Assembly: GCF_002243175.1 (NCBI RefSeq)
Contig: NZ_NDYF01000017.1
Location: forward strand, 62,001-126,000
Length of the DNA stretch: 64,000 nucleotides
Origin: Finegoldia magna_J
Lineage (GTDB): Bacteria > Bacillota > Clostridia > Tissierellales > Peptoniphilaceae
Reading direction: 5' to 3'
Under the pieces are notes generated by a model. The model ran no database searches and was not told the DNA's origin. It saw nothing but the letters and a program-made list of their open reading frames with translations. Positions 18,033-28,002 of the stretch are shown piece after piece. The number at the start of each line of letters is the position of its first letter. The stretch's first letter is position 1. Made by a program: the position numbers and the translations under genes.

Positions 18033-18083
18033 AAACCTGTAAAACAAGTTGCTATACTTGCTTTTACAGGTTTTTCTTTTTTT
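18033..18083 (+). terminator. Terminator/attenuator in the mobC leader
   Basis: AAACCTGTAAAA (18033-18044) pairs perfectly with TTTTACAGGTTT (18062-18073), extended inside by CAAG/CTTG with a one-base bulge, and is followed by T-rich sequence to 18083. It lies about 55 bases after a promoter and 27 bases before the mobC start, with no gene to terminate upstream. It therefore probably limits read-through into the mobilization genes or ends a short leader RNA. Confidence 0.75.
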
Positions 18084-18109
18084 ACTTAACTATATAAAGG
18101 AGGTAACTT

Positions 18110-18478
18110 ATGGCAAATAGAACTAGAAATAACGGTATATATCTAATGCTATCTGATGAAGAATTAGAATTACTGAACAAAAAATATAAAGCATCTAAAT
18201 GCAAATCTCTTAGACAATTTATTATAAAATGTGTTTTAGAAAAAGATATTTTTATTCTAGATATGGATGTTTTTCGTGAAATGTCAACAAATATAAGTCG
18301 TACTTCAAGTAGTATAAATCAAATTGCAAAAAGAGTAAACTCAACATCCCTTATATATAAAAATGATGTAGATGATTTGAAAAAATCATTAGAAAAACAA
18401 GCAAAAGATATTTTATCCATGCGTAAAAAAATATACTCTCTTACCTATTCCAATAGTTTTAATACGGAGAAAAAATAA
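18110..18478 (+). CDS. mobC: MobC-like relaxosome accessory protein
   Basis: 122 residues. It begins with a ribbon-helix-helix-like segment (IYLMLSDEELELLNKKYKAS, then SLRQFIIKCVL). The C-terminal half carries the MobC family pattern SSINQIAKRVNSTSLIYKND followed by a coiled-coil. Such proteins bind oriT and help the relaxase open the DNA. AAAGGAGGT precedes the ATG, and its stop overlaps the relaxase start (AATAATGG), so the two are coupled. Confidence 0.88.
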   Translation: MANRTRNNGIYLMLSDEELELLNKKYKASKCKSLRQFIIKCVLEKDIFILDMDVFREMSTNISRTSSSINQIAKRVNSTSLIYKNDVDDLKKSLEKQAKDILSMRKKIYSLTYSNSFNTEKK

Positions 18479-19848
18479 TGGCTGTTACTAAAATTCATCC
18501 TATTAAATCTACCTTAAAAGCTGCCCTTGATTATATTATGGATAGCAATAAAACAGACGAAAGAATTCTAATCTCATCTTTAAATTGTAACCCTATAACT
18601 GCTCATTTAGAGTTTGAACAAACAAAAATAGAATGTAATTCTAAGGCAAAAGTTTTAGCTAGACATTTAATTCAAGCTTTTGCACCTGGAGAAACTACAC
18701 CTGAAGAAGCACACAAAATTGGAATTGAATTATGTGAGAAGGTACTACAAGGAAAATATGAATACGTAATAACTACCCATGTTGATAAGGAGCATATTCA
18801 TAACCATATTCTATTTAATAATGTTTCTTTTGATACAGGTAAAGCCTATCAAAGCAATAAAAAATCTTACCATCAAATTAGAAATTATAGTGATGACTTG
18901 TGTAGAAAATATAAGTTATCTGTTATAGATGAAGACTATATAAAGTTTAAAAATAAATATAAAACTAATGGAAAATCATATAAAGAATATATGGAATTTA
19001 AAAAAGGGACATCTTGGAAATATAGACTTCAAATATCTATTGATCATGCTATTCAAAAGTCTAATAGCTATGATAACTTTTTAAAAGCTATGGAAGAATA
19101 TGGATACGAAATCAAATTAGGCAAGTACTTATCTTTTCGTCATAAAGAACAAGGAGAAAAAGGACGATTTATTCGTGCTAAAGAAAATACTCTTGGAAAA
19201 GATTATACCAATGAAAAGATAAAGGAAAGAATCGAGAATAATATGAATAAAAAGTCAGTAAAAATTGATTTTGATTCTTCTACGAAAACATATAAAAAAG
19301 TCGACAATATAATAGACTTAAAAAATAATAAAAAGATACAATCTTCTGAAGCTTATGAAATATGGGCAAAGAAACACAATATGAATACTATGGCTGACAC
19401 TTTAAATCAACTCAGAAAGTATGGGCTGACATCTAATATAGATCTAGAAAATAAACTTCAACAAGAAGCCATTAATACGCAAAAAACTTTAAATAAAATT
19501 AAGAATATAGAAAAAGATTTGAACGAAATCTATACTGCAATTGAAGCTTTAAACACTTTACAAATAAATAAATCTATTTATGAAATCTATAAATCAAACT
19601 CTAAAGATAAAGAATTTTATGCAGAATATAAAACTCAAATTATCACATACGAAAAGTCATTAACTACTTTAGACAAAAACAAGTATAAAAATTTAAGCAT
19701 AAAAGAATTATCAAATATTTACGATGAATATAAAAGTAAAAAAGATATTCTTATGAAAGACTACTCTAATAAGAATACTTTGATTTACGAGCTTACTCAA
19801 TTGAGAAAAAATACCGATAGATATCTTAATAATGAGTTATATAAGTAA
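18478..19848 (+). CDS. MobP-type relaxase
   Basis: 456 residues of the relaxase/mobilization nuclease family. The N-terminal tyrosine lies in KAALDYIMD (about residue 19) and the metal-binding triad in THVDKEHIHNHILF (about residues 100-113), followed by KSYHQIRNYSDDLCRKY. The C-terminal third is a lysine-rich coiled-coil. The enzyme nicks oriT and leads the strand into the recipient. An about 0.9 kb degenerate copy of residues from about 158 onward occurs at 32931-33812. It is on the opposite strand from nearly all other genes in the window. Confidence 0.93.
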   Translation: MAVTKIHPIKSTLKAALDYIMDSNKTDERILISSLNCNPITAHLEFEQTKIECNSKAKVLARHLIQAFAPGETTPEEAHKIGIELCEKVLQGKYEYVITTHVDKEHIHNHILFNNVSFDTGKAYQSNKKSYHQIRNYSDDLCRKYKLSVIDEDYIKFKNKYKTNGKSYKEYMEFKKGTSWKYRLQISIDHAIQKSNSYDNFLKAMEEYGYEIKLGKYLSFRHKEQGEKGRFIRAKENTLGKDYTNEKIKERIENNMNKKSVKIDFDSSTKTYKKVDNIIDLKNNKKIQSSEAYEIWAKKHNMNTMADTLNQLRKYGLTSNIDLENKLQQEAINTQKTLNKIKNIEKDLNEIYTAIEALNTLQINKSIYEIYKSNSKDKEFYAEYKTQIITYEKSLTTLDKNKYKNLSIKELSNIYDEYKSKKDILMKDYSNKNTLIYELTQLRKNTDRYLNNELYK

Positions 19849-19990
19849 TACAATTTAAAAATATCTAAAAAGTACTTCGAAGACCTGTAATCATGCTTTT
19901 ATTTAATTTGATACTAGTATTCATTTAAATACCACCTATATATACTGAATTTTAAATTATACCCTATAATTATTCCTTAAAAGACCAATA

Positions 19991-20033
19991 TAAAAAAATA
20001 GAGGAAACAAACTAAAGAATCTGCATCCTCTAT
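19991..20033 (-). terminator. Rho-independent terminator (minus strand)
   Basis: ATAGAGGA (19998-20005) pairs with TCCTCTAT (20026-20033); on the minus strand a run of seven T follows. It lies after the end of the decayed transposase. The adjoining stretch 19849-19990 shows no gene or other signal. Confidence 0.6.
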
Positions 20034-20089
20034 GTCCATTCCTATTAGAAATAGAGCTTAGCTTAATTTTCTCGGGCTTAATAAACTAT

Positions 20090-21404
20090 CAAATTCCCAT
20101 GAAAATTTGCAGCTGATTTTATATCTTATTTTTTCCTTAAATTTAAAAATCCTTTCAAAAATATAGATAATTGAGATAATACTTGACCTCAACTACGTAT
20201 TCTATAGATTCACTTGCTAGAAGTATCTACCATAACTAGGTTAAGATTTTTTTGCAGAGCATAATCATTTTGAAATATAGTTTTGCTTTTTGCTGTTGCC
20301 TATTGAAGTTTTCCATGGCATTTGTTGTATATATTAGTTTTCTTATTACTTATGGATATTTGAAGTATGTCGATAATTCAGTCCAGTTATTTCTCCAAGA
20401 ACTTACACACATTGAATATTTTTTACCTCATTTATATTCAAAGATATCTAAATTTGTTATGGCTAACTCTTCTGTGGATACTTTATTATACTGTTTTCAA
20501 ATCTTTTATTAACTTTTTAATATCTTGTATGATACATACTTTGTGGAGTTTCTTATTTGATAGATTATGTACTTTTGTATTTCTGTTTGTGGATATGCTA
20601 CTTCTATGGCTTGACTAAAGCCTGATAAGTTATCCTTTGAAACTATAAGTATATCTTCTAGACCTCTTTCTTTTAGCTGGTTTAATACTAAAAGCCAATA
20701 TTACTTGGTTTATTCTTTCTTATCAGAGTCTGCCTTTTTGGTACATTCCTAGTACCTCCTTAAAGTCTTCAAGATTGTATCCTAAAACAATGTATACTGT
20801 TTTTTTACTCAATATTATTCTCTCTTACATAGTAATATATAATGTCTAAGAATACCACAGGTAGGCTTTTTCTAATGGTCTATTCTGTCATTCTTCTATG
20901 GGTTGTAGATTTTATTTGTTATCTTTGATACCATTATTTTTGATATACCAAATCCATAAATATCTTTTATGTAATTTGTTATATCTCTTGTGCTTAGGAT
21001 CTGCCCCAACCCATAATATCCAACGAGTTTATAAGCTGTAGATATTATTAGGTTAGGATATACATCTTCGCACATTGATATCATCTAGTTTTCTACGTTA
21101 GAAATATCTTTTTCATACATTTTTGGTTCAAAGAATAATTCTATGTCTCTAGGAATGTTTAAATCTATATTTCCGTAAGATGATTTAACTGTTTTTTACT
21201 TGAACCCTTTCTTGTATTGAGTTATAATATTTTTTATTCATAGTCTAGATGTTCATCTAATTTTACTTTTAAAAGTTCTTCCAAGGTATCTCCTAGAAGT
21301 TCTTTTAATACTTCTTGAATGCCTTATGTATTTTGATGTTTATATTCCTCAATCAGCATTTTAGCTACCTTACTTCCTCTTGATTCCAACATCTTTCTTG
21401 ACAT
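20090..21404 (-). pseudogene. IS256-family transposase, heavily degraded
   Basis: Reading the minus strand through stops and frameshifts gives, in order, SRKMLESRGSKVAKMLIEEY, GIQEVLKELLGDTLEELLK, VKSSYGNIDLNIPRDIELFF, an intact stretch with GLGQILSTRDITNYIKDIYG, and near the end IYTTNAMENFNRQQQK. These follow IS256/mutator transposases from N- to C-terminus. At least one in-frame stop (after EYKHQNT) and several frame changes make it inactive. Right-hand end sequence near 21420-21470 (AGGAGGAATTCCTATACACA) resembles an IS end, but no clear matching left inverted repeat was found. It is a likely scar of the rearrangement that built this island. Nothing else was recognised between it and 21597. 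Confidence 0.85.
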
Positions 21405-21596
21405 AAAATTCCTCCTGATTATTATTATCTTATCAGGAGGAATTCCTATACACAAATTATTTCACAGTCTCAAATCGACTTATCTTATAAGATTAATTTC
21501 TAACACTAAACTTATGAGATTATCTTAAATCTTCAGCTATTTTTAAGTAAATCCTTTTAAATCTAAATCTATTATATGGCTTGGTAAGTATAATAA

Positions 21597-22061
21597 TTAG
21601 TTACAAAGCCGATCAATAGATTCTCTAAACGGTTCTATGTTCCATCGGTTTTTTATTTTTGCTTTGAAAAAATGACATTTGTACTGTTCAAATAATATAT
21701 CCTCATTATCTTTATATTGAGACCACTGTAAGTCATTTGAAAAATTTTCCTTAAGTTCGTTCCAAGATTTTATCAAAATATCATTACTAAAAGACATTCT
21801 TACAAAATTTTTAGGAGAAATTGATAATGACCAAATACCATCTCTTTGAATCCAGGTTACATCATCAAAATATTTAAATACAATCTCAGAAGACACTAAA
21901 TTTGATATAGGAATATCTTCCAGCTCATCGTTTATTATTGATAGATCTGTAGAACAATTTATTTCTATATTCCCGGAACTAGCTAATGCTTTGTTCGGTA
22001 TTATAGAAACAATTACCAATAAAATCCCCATTATCTTGCATTGCCATACTTTATTTTTCAT
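21597..22061 (-). CDS. Secreted DUF2599-like protein, co-regulated with the RiPP genes
   Basis: 154 residues. An N-terminal signal peptide (MGILLVIVSIIPNKALA, cleavage near residue 27) is followed by a domain with the spacing typical of DUF2599: WIQRDGIWSLSISP, W-x-x-L, DLQWSQ, QYKCHF and a final WNIEPFR segment. Proteins of this family occur near bacteriocin loci and mobile elements and have no established function. The gene is preceded at 22114-22158 by the weakest of the six shared promoter elements, with 16 of 20 bases in the upstream box. The cysteines (four, one in the signal peptide) may form a disulfide outside the cell. A role in immunity, antagonism or peptide activation is guesswork. 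Confidence 0.7.
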   Translation of the reverse strand: MKNKVWQCKIMGILLVIVSIIPNKALASSGNIEINCSTDLSIINDELEDIPISNLVSSEIVFKYFDDVTWIQRDGIWSLSISPKNFVRMSFSNDILIKSWNELKENFSNDLQWSQYKDNEDILFEQYKCHFFKAKIKNRWNIEPFRESIDRLCN

Positions 22062-22113
22062 TATCTAATCCTTTCTATGTTATAAATATATACAACATAA
22101 TCACCTTTTAATC

Positions 22114-22158
22114 ATTATAAATAATCATTTATATTAAACCATCTAACTTTTATGAAAA
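22114..22158 (-). promoter_or_regulatory. Shared RiPP-regulon promoter, site F
   Basis: On the minus strand TTTTCATAAAAGTTAGATGG (22158-22139), 17 bases, then TTTATAAT (22121-22114). This is the most divergent copy (16 of 20 against TATTCACAAAAGTTAGCTGA), but the 17-base spacing to the -10 element is the same as at the other five sites. It lies about 55 bases before the DUF2599-like gene. Confidence 0.65.
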
Positions 22159-22184
22159 TCGTAACTGATTTTACTTTAATTAAT

Positions 22185-24308
22185 TTATTGTTTATCAATG
22201 AGCGAACAATAAAAATCACTTCTATCTTTCAATTCTTTATGTGTGCCCCTATCTACTATCCTACCATTATCTAAAAGTAATATTTCATCAGAAAAAATAA
22301 TGCTTGATAATCTATGAGTAATTAATATCAGTGAAATATTTTCATCTCTCAATTTTTTCATTATTTTATTTTCAGTGATTGCATCTAATTGATTTGTTCC
22401 TTCATCTAAAATAATTATTTTTGGTTTTGTTAGTAATGCTCTCGCTATTGCTAATCTTTGCCTCTGCCCGCCAGATAAATTACTCCCATTATCTCCTATT
22501 TGAGTATGTATATTAAAAGGCATTTTTTGTACTTCTTCATCGAAACACGCTATTTTTAAAGCTAAATAAATCTCCTCATCAGTATGTTCATTTGAAATAT
22601 CTAAATTATTTCTAATCGTATCATTAAAAAACATTTGATCTTGAAGTACAACGCCAAAGATCTTTCTATAGGTATCCAAATTATAGTTTTTAATATTTAT
22701 ATTGTTAAGTAAAATATTTCCTTTGTATTGACTATATATTGATAGCAAAAGCTTTACAATTGTAGTTTTACCACAACCAGTTTTCCCAATAATTGATAAG
22801 CTTTGTCCTTTTTTTAATTTAAAAGAAATATTGTCTACAACCATATTTTCATAATTATTATTATATGAAAAACTAACGTTTTTAAACTCTAGTTTTTCAA
22901 ATTCAGATATGTTTCTTCCCTTATCAGTAATTTCATCATCATCTAGGGTTATTTCCATTAACCTATCTATTATTGATATCGTATATTGAGAATCAAAAAT
23001 TGTTTGCATAATCGTTGCTAATGGATTAAAAAAAATGTTTGTTAATGTTATAAAAGCCATCATTTCACCAGTAGTCATTAAACCACTATTTATAATAAAA
23101 CTCCCTATAAGCAATATTATAAACGTTGGTAGTAATCTATATGACATCATAAAACTTTGATAAAGTCCCAATATTTTTTCTCTATTATACTCTAAAGATA
23201 TTTGTCTATTATAAAACTCGTTCCATTTTTTTATACTGCTTTGGTATCCTACTGAGGTCTTTATTAGTAAAACATTAGAAAAAATTTGCATCAAATAACT
23301 TTGCGTCTTTTCTCTACTTGCAATAGAATCTATGTTTTTTTTATCTACTATCTTAAGTAAAACGAATACAATTATACATAAAATAAAACCAAGTATAAAA
23401 TTTATAATAGCAAGATCTCTCGAAACTTTAATCATTGCTAAAGAAGAAATTATTATCGTTAATAAATCAATAAAAATTGCCATAATCATATTTGTAATAC
23501 TATGTTGAAGTAAATCTATGTTATTTATTCTTGATATAATCTCCCCAGACGGTCTTATATCAAAAAATTTTAACGGCAATTTAAATGTTTTTTCTACTAT
23601 CTTTCTTTTAAAAGAATAAATATATTTTTTTTGCAAAATAGAAATCAACAATGCTCTAACATAGGAAAATACTCCATACAATAATACAAATATTATTGAA
23701 CAAATAAATAAATAATTAATATCTTTATTAAGATTATTTCCAATAACGTCGTCTATAATATATCTAGTGAACCAAGGTGTAAACAGTGTCAAAATTTGAA
23801 TTAATAAAGAAATACATACTAAAATTAAAACTAATTTCTTATCTAAAAACCCAAGTTTTAATATATTTATTGTATTCTTTCCTTTTTTCCTTTTTTTAAA
23901 TTGTTTAGTGGGTGTAAAAATAATAACTATTCCATTAAAGAACTCATTAAATTCATCAACGGATATTCTAATTCTACCTAATTCAGGGTCTATATATACG
24001 ACATCATTATTTTTTACTTTTTCAAGCACGATATAATGACTATTATTTTTTATACAAATACAAGGAAAAATTTCCTTTGTACATATTAAGCTTTTTTTAT
24101 TCTTTAATTGTACAGCTTTAGATTTTAGTCCAAAATCATTTGATAGACTAATTAAACTTTTTATAGATACTCCATCTCTTGAAACATTTATTTTTTTATT
24201 CAACTCAGCAATATGAATTTTACAACCATAAAAGTTTAGTATCATACAAAGTGCAGCAACTCCACACCCACTCTCAGATAGCTGCTGTATAAATTTAACC
24301 TTTTTCAA
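22185..24308 (-). CDS. lanT: Lanthipeptide ABC transporter with C39 peptidase (LanT)
   Basis: 707 residues. The N-terminal C39 peptidase has its cysteine in ESGCGVAALCMIL (Cys15), a histidine in NNSHYIVLEKV and an aspartate in VVYIDPELG. Six membrane segments follow (about 155-430). The ATPase has GKTGCGKTT (about 509), LSGGQRQRLAIARALL and IIILDEGTNQLD. Such proteins cut the leader after a double-glycine motif while exporting the peptide, which fits the GG site in the lanthipeptide precursor encoded upstream. A TTG start at 24308 is supported by GAGGTGA 7 bases upstream. It is the last gene of the lanF-E-G-A-M-T operon. Confidence 0.95.
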   Translation of the reverse strand: MKKVKFIQQLSESGCGVAALCMILNFYGCKIHIAELNKKINVSRDGVSIKSLISLSNDFGLKSKAVQLKNKKSLICTKEIFPCICIKNNSHYIVLEKVKNNDVVYIDPELGRIRISVDEFNEFFNGIVIIFTPTKQFKKRKKGKNTINILKLGFLDKKLVLILVCISLLIQILTLFTPWFTRYIIDDVIGNNLNKDINYLFICSIIFVLLYGVFSYVRALLISILQKKYIYSFKRKIVEKTFKLPLKFFDIRPSGEIISRINNIDLLQHSITNMIMAIFIDLLTIIISSLAMIKVSRDLAIINFILGFILCIIVFVLLKIVDKKNIDSIASREKTQSYLMQIFSNVLLIKTSVGYQSSIKKWNEFYNRQISLEYNREKILGLYQSFMMSYRLLPTFIILLIGSFIINSGLMTTGEMMAFITLTNIFFNPLATIMQTIFDSQYTISIIDRLMEITLDDDEITDKGRNISEFEKLEFKNVSFSYNNNYENMVVDNISFKLKKGQSLSIIGKTGCGKTTIVKLLLSIYSQYKGNILLNNINIKNYNLDTYRKIFGVVLQDQMFFNDTIRNNLDISNEHTDEEIYLALKIACFDEEVQKMPFNIHTQIGDNGSNLSGGQRQRLAIARALLTKPKIIILDEGTNQLDAITENKIMKKLRDENISLILITHRLSSIIFSDEILLLDNGRIVDRGTHKELKDRSDFYCSLIDKQ

Positions 24309-24397
24309 ATAAAATCACCTCAACTATTCGCTACAAATTTTATCTATTTAACTCGTTAAATAAAAATAATAAGATTTTTTGAGCATATTATAAAGTT

Positions 24398-27300
24398 TCA
24401 TTCTAATATCAGGATAGATGGTATTGTTGGATTATACACTTTTAATACTCCATATCCTATTCCTGCTAAACCCACCATGATACCAGGTGAATTATCATAT
24501 GGAATTCCACATTTCCAATTACCTTTCATGAGATTTTCTTTAATATACTCCATATATATGTCGCATTTTTCTTTTATTTTTCTTTTCTCGACTACTCTGC
24601 TGGCATAATTTAAAATTTCTATATTTCCTAAATCACCATGACATAAACAATGGCTTCTACCAAATCCAAACTTTAAGCTAGTTTCTATTGCATTAGAAAT
24701 ATCTGAATCTATACTAGATTTTCTACTCTCTGTTAATGGTATTTCTAAATTTTTTATATAAAGTCTACTTAATAATATTCCACTTGCTCCATGACACCAC
24801 GCAACTGGTATATGATTCTCTAAATCATCATATCTTATACCATCATCTGTTTCTCTTCTATCAGACCAGTTTTTTACACTATCCCTATATAACATATCTT
24901 CATACTTCATACCTTTTTCAATTATTTCTAAATAGCTATCATTTTTTACATATTTATATAATTTTGCAAATGCAAATATTATTCCAGATGTTCCATGTGC
25001 AAAACCTCCAAGTGGTTGTTTAGCAAACGAACTTTTCCATGCTAAAGCATTCTCAATTTTAATGCTATCCTTCATTATTTTATCGGCGTAACGCTCTGCT
25101 AATGATAATATTTTTTTATCTTTGACATGTTCATAATATTTTAAAAGTATTAAAATCACACCCGCAGAACCAATAATTACATCATGCTCCTGATTATTAA
25201 TTAAGCTTTTCTCACAACTATTAAAAATTTTTGACCTCATTAATTCTAACTCATCCGAATCAAAGTATTCATTAAGCTCTTTTTCTAAAATAATTAGAGC
25301 GTATATAATAGGTGTTTCTCCTGAAAATCCGCCAAACAAAATTTTATTATCTTTATATTTATCCCTTTTATTAAAATAACCCCTTATCGTTTCAAAGCAT
25401 TGCTCTATTACTTGAAAATACTTATGATTTTTTGTTTCTTTATATAGATATATAAAATATATTAATATACCTGAAATACCATTATATAAATCCATACCTA
25501 CAGGAACTATATTCCAATCATTAGTTTTTTCTCCTACGATATTCATATCCATCCAACTTATATCATTATTATCACCAATGTATGATAATTCGATTAAATG
25601 GTTTGCAATTTTTTCTGATATTTCTATAAGTTCACTCTTTTTTAGCTCCAAATCTGATGATTTCTTTATAATCTTTAGAATTCTATCATGTCTCAATTCT
25701 TTATTATTAATAAAATTATATTTTGGATCATAATTTAATGCAGTAGTGATCATCAAAATCTGAAACCTCAAATCTTCTTCTGAAATATCCGCTATATTCT
25801 TTTTAACAAGATTAATTGATGTTTCTTTATAAAAGTTTTCAACTTTATTATTATCTTTATCTTCTATACTAAAAGTCCCTATTTTTGAAACGAACATAGG
25901 TATATCATTTTTTATAAGAGACAAAAGCTCAATGCCCGAAATTCTTTTCAACTTGTTTTCTTCTTCAACTTGAGTCCATAATTTTGAAAACAACATTTCT
26001 CTATCTAAACCACTTCTCATGAAATCAGGATGAAAAGATAGCTGAATAAGAGATGAATAATACTGTGTAGCCCTTAAAATTTGTCTTGATTCTTTATGAT
26101 TATATTTATCGACATCCTTTAATAAGATTTTCTTTGAATCTTCTGATAAAAACTGCCTGTAACTATTTATAAATCCCTTTTTCAATTCCTGTTTATATTG
26201 AAAAGTATCTACCACTTTATTTTTAATAAACGGAGTATTATTTTTCTTCTCTAAAACAGATCTTTTATAATCTATTCTCATCTCATCAGTTAAAATATCT
26301 AATATACTTGCTGTTTCAATTGGAATTTCTTTACTTTCATCATTCGTCATTGCACTTACATCTACACCAATATCTTTCCCTCTTCCCCATATAATATTAG
26401 GTAATATCCCTACTCTTCTCACTGAATTTTCAATAGTTTCATAAATTTTATCATCAGCACCCCTATGAATTTTATCAACCATTTTATTATGAAATATTGT
26501 TTCTATATCTATTAAAACTGGATGTTTCCCATGTGCAATTATGTTCTCATAGTGAACATCATTACCTCTTAAGACATATAAGATAAATAACAGCTTTCCT
26601 AATTCATCATAATAATTTTGCATATCTAATTCAGAACTGCAAGATTCATAACTTATATATTCAGACCAACCATAATCTCTTTTATCAATTACTTTATAGG
26701 TATATAAATTACTATTTGTTAACCTATTAAAAAGTTTTATTGTCTCTTGAAATTTTTCATCTAATTCAAGAGTTCTAGGCTTGTAAACAACACTTTTCCC
26801 ATTTTCAGAATGTACTATAATAACAGATTTTCCATTATTGTGAGAATCTGAAATATTTAAGTCAACTTTTGTTATTATATCTGAAATTAAAAAGTACTTT
26901 TTTAAATCATGGATATCATCATAAAAATGTTTAATAAATTCAAAAGTTGCAGTCACCCAATTATTTACTGCTTCAACCATTAATCTTAACATTACAGGAT
27001 ATTCTTCCAAAATATCCCAAAAGTGCTCTTCAATATAATGTTCTGTAAAATATTCATATCTTTCATATTTATTTTCACCTATTAGCTTTTCGTTTTCTTT
27101 AGCAATATTTAACTCAAGAATTATTGTCCTATATGTTATATTTATTAATTTATTTATAAGCTGAATAGTAAATTGATTAATGATATCTTCCGAAATATTA
27201 TAAAATTTTAAACATTTTTTTAAATTGATAACTCCAACATTTATAAATGGCTTATAAAAATCATAAAATAAAGGCTTCACTTTTTTATATTTATTGTTCC

Positions 27301-27613
27301 TAACATAGAATTTAGGCAACTTATATTCCAAATATTCCTGTGATTGCATATAGTATAAAAATTTTTCTATTTTTTTCATTTCTACAGTATTTTTAATCTT
27401 AAAGTTTGACTCCTCTAAAATACATTCAAATCTATCACTATCAATATTATATGCCTTCAATAAATAATCTTCATAATTTATGAAATCATCACCCAAAAAA
27501 GATTCCCAGTACTTTTTTCTAACTTTAGCTATCTTATAATTTTTAAAATTTAGTTCATAATCTTTTCTCTCAAAAGAATAAGCAAAATTTTTAAATTCTT
27601 CAATCGATTTCAA
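24398..27613 (-). CDS. lanM: Class II lanthipeptide synthetase (LanM)
   Basis: 1071 residues, the usual LanM length. The N-terminal two thirds are the DUF4135-type dehydratase (GKSVVYKPRTLELDEKF, DVHYENIIAHGKHPVLIDIE and RGADDKIYE are diagnostic), which phosphorylates and eliminates Ser/Thr. The C-terminal third is the LanC-like cyclase with zinc ligands in VAWCHGASGIL (about residue 938) and HCLCHGDLG (about 989). One enzyme thus makes the dehydro residues and the lanthionine bridges. A TTG start at 27613 is preceded by AGGAGG with 8 bases spacing. It lies downstream of the precursor gene, with a hairpin between them that may cap its expression. Confidence 0.96.
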   Translation of the reverse strand: MKSIEEFKNFAYSFERKDYELNFKNYKIAKVRKKYWESFLGDDFINYEDYLLKAYNIDSDRFECILEESNFKIKNTVEMKKIEKFLYYMQSQEYLEYKLPKFYVRNNKYKKVKPLFYDFYKPFINVGVINLKKCLKFYNISEDIINQFTIQLINKLINITYRTIILELNIAKENEKLIGENKYERYEYFTEHYIEEHFWDILEEYPVMLRLMVEAVNNWVTATFEFIKHFYDDIHDLKKYFLISDIITKVDLNISDSHNNGKSVIIVHSENGKSVVYKPRTLELDEKFQETIKLFNRLTNSNLYTYKVIDKRDYGWSEYISYESCSSELDMQNYYDELGKLLFILYVLRGNDVHYENIIAHGKHPVLIDIETIFHNKMVDKIHRGADDKIYETIENSVRRVGILPNIIWGRGKDIGVDVSAMTNDESKEIPIETASILDILTDEMRIDYKRSVLEKKNNTPFIKNKVVDTFQYKQELKKGFINSYRQFLSEDSKKILLKDVDKYNHKESRQILRATQYYSSLIQLSFHPDFMRSGLDREMLFSKLWTQVEEENKLKRISGIELLSLIKNDIPMFVSKIGTFSIEDKDNNKVENFYKETSINLVKKNIADISEEDLRFQILMITTALNYDPKYNFINNKELRHDRILKIIKKSSDLELKKSELIEISEKIANHLIELSYIGDNNDISWMDMNIVGEKTNDWNIVPVGMDLYNGISGILIYFIYLYKETKNHKYFQVIEQCFETIRGYFNKRDKYKDNKILFGGFSGETPIIYALIILEKELNEYFDSDELELMRSKIFNSCEKSLINNQEHDVIIGSAGVILILLKYYEHVKDKKILSLAERYADKIMKDSIKIENALAWKSSFAKQPLGGFAHGTSGIIFAFAKLYKYVKNDSYLEIIEKGMKYEDMLYRDSVKNWSDRRETDDGIRYDDLENHIPVAWCHGASGILLSRLYIKNLEIPLTESRKSSIDSDISNAIETSLKFGFGRSHCLCHGDLGNIEILNYASRVVEKRKIKEKCDIYMEYIKENLMKGNWKCGIPYDNSPGIMVGLAGIGYGVLKVYNPTIPSILILE

Positions 27614-27638
27614 TTATACATCCTCCTGATAGTATATT

Positions 27639-27674
27639 AAAAAACGGGAGGCAGAAATATACCATCCGCCCCCC
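27639..27674 (-). terminator. Leaky terminator between lanA and lanM
   Basis: On the minus strand GGGGGGCGGA (27674-27665) pairs with TCTGCCTCCC (27655-27646), including two G-T pairs, and is followed by a run of T. It lies just after the precursor stop. Partial terminators in this position are common in lantibiotic operons and give excess precursor over enzyme. Confidence 0.75.
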
Positions 27675-27700
27675 CATTCACATATGGAAATTTATATCCA

Positions 27701-27928
27701 TCAGCAACAAATTAAAGTTGCAAATGGACATTCTGTAGTTATAGTGCAACCATGACCACATGAATCTTTTCCAGAATAGCAATGACAATGTGTATTTGCT
27801 GTTCCACCTGCCATCATTCCATCAAGTTCGCTATCAGATAATTCGCGGAAAATATCTCCTGCTGGATTATCAACATCTTCATTTTTAAAATAGATAGCTT
27901 TTTTCCAATTCTCCATTTTTTTTGACAT
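27701..27928 (-). CDS. lanA: Class II lanthipeptide precursor, plantaricin C/mersacidin-like core
   Basis: 75 residues. The leader contains the type A(II) recognition pattern DIFRELSDSELDGMMAGG and ends with the double glycine cut by LanT. The predicted 33-residue core starts TANTHCHCYSG and ends CTITTEC-PFATLICC. It holds seven cysteines and eight Ser/Thr. CTITTEC corresponds to the lipid II-binding ring of mersacidin (CTLTSEC) and, together with the AT-x-x-CC end, closely parallels plantaricin C. The N-terminal half, with HCHC and CGHGC, is different and unusually histidine-rich. GGAGGAGAG precedes the ATG. One precursor and one LanM argue for a single-peptide lantibiotic. Confidence 0.93.
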   Translation of the reverse strand: MSKKMENWKKAIYFKNEDVDNPAGDIFRELSDSELDGMMAGGTANTHCHCYSGKDSCGHGCTITTECPFATLICC

Positions 27929-28002
27929 AATCTCTCCTCCTTTCTTTAGTTTTATAAATATAATGCGTAGATTTCATAATAAACGCATCCTATTTATCAA
28001 TC

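Noticed and set aside
20252..20618. Two plus-strand frames of 83-86 residues
   Set aside because: They are antisense to the decayed IS256 transposase and have no start signals.
27701..27928. Two-peptide lantibiotic system
   Set aside because: Only one LanA-like precursor and one LanM are present; the core resembles single-peptide plantaricin C.
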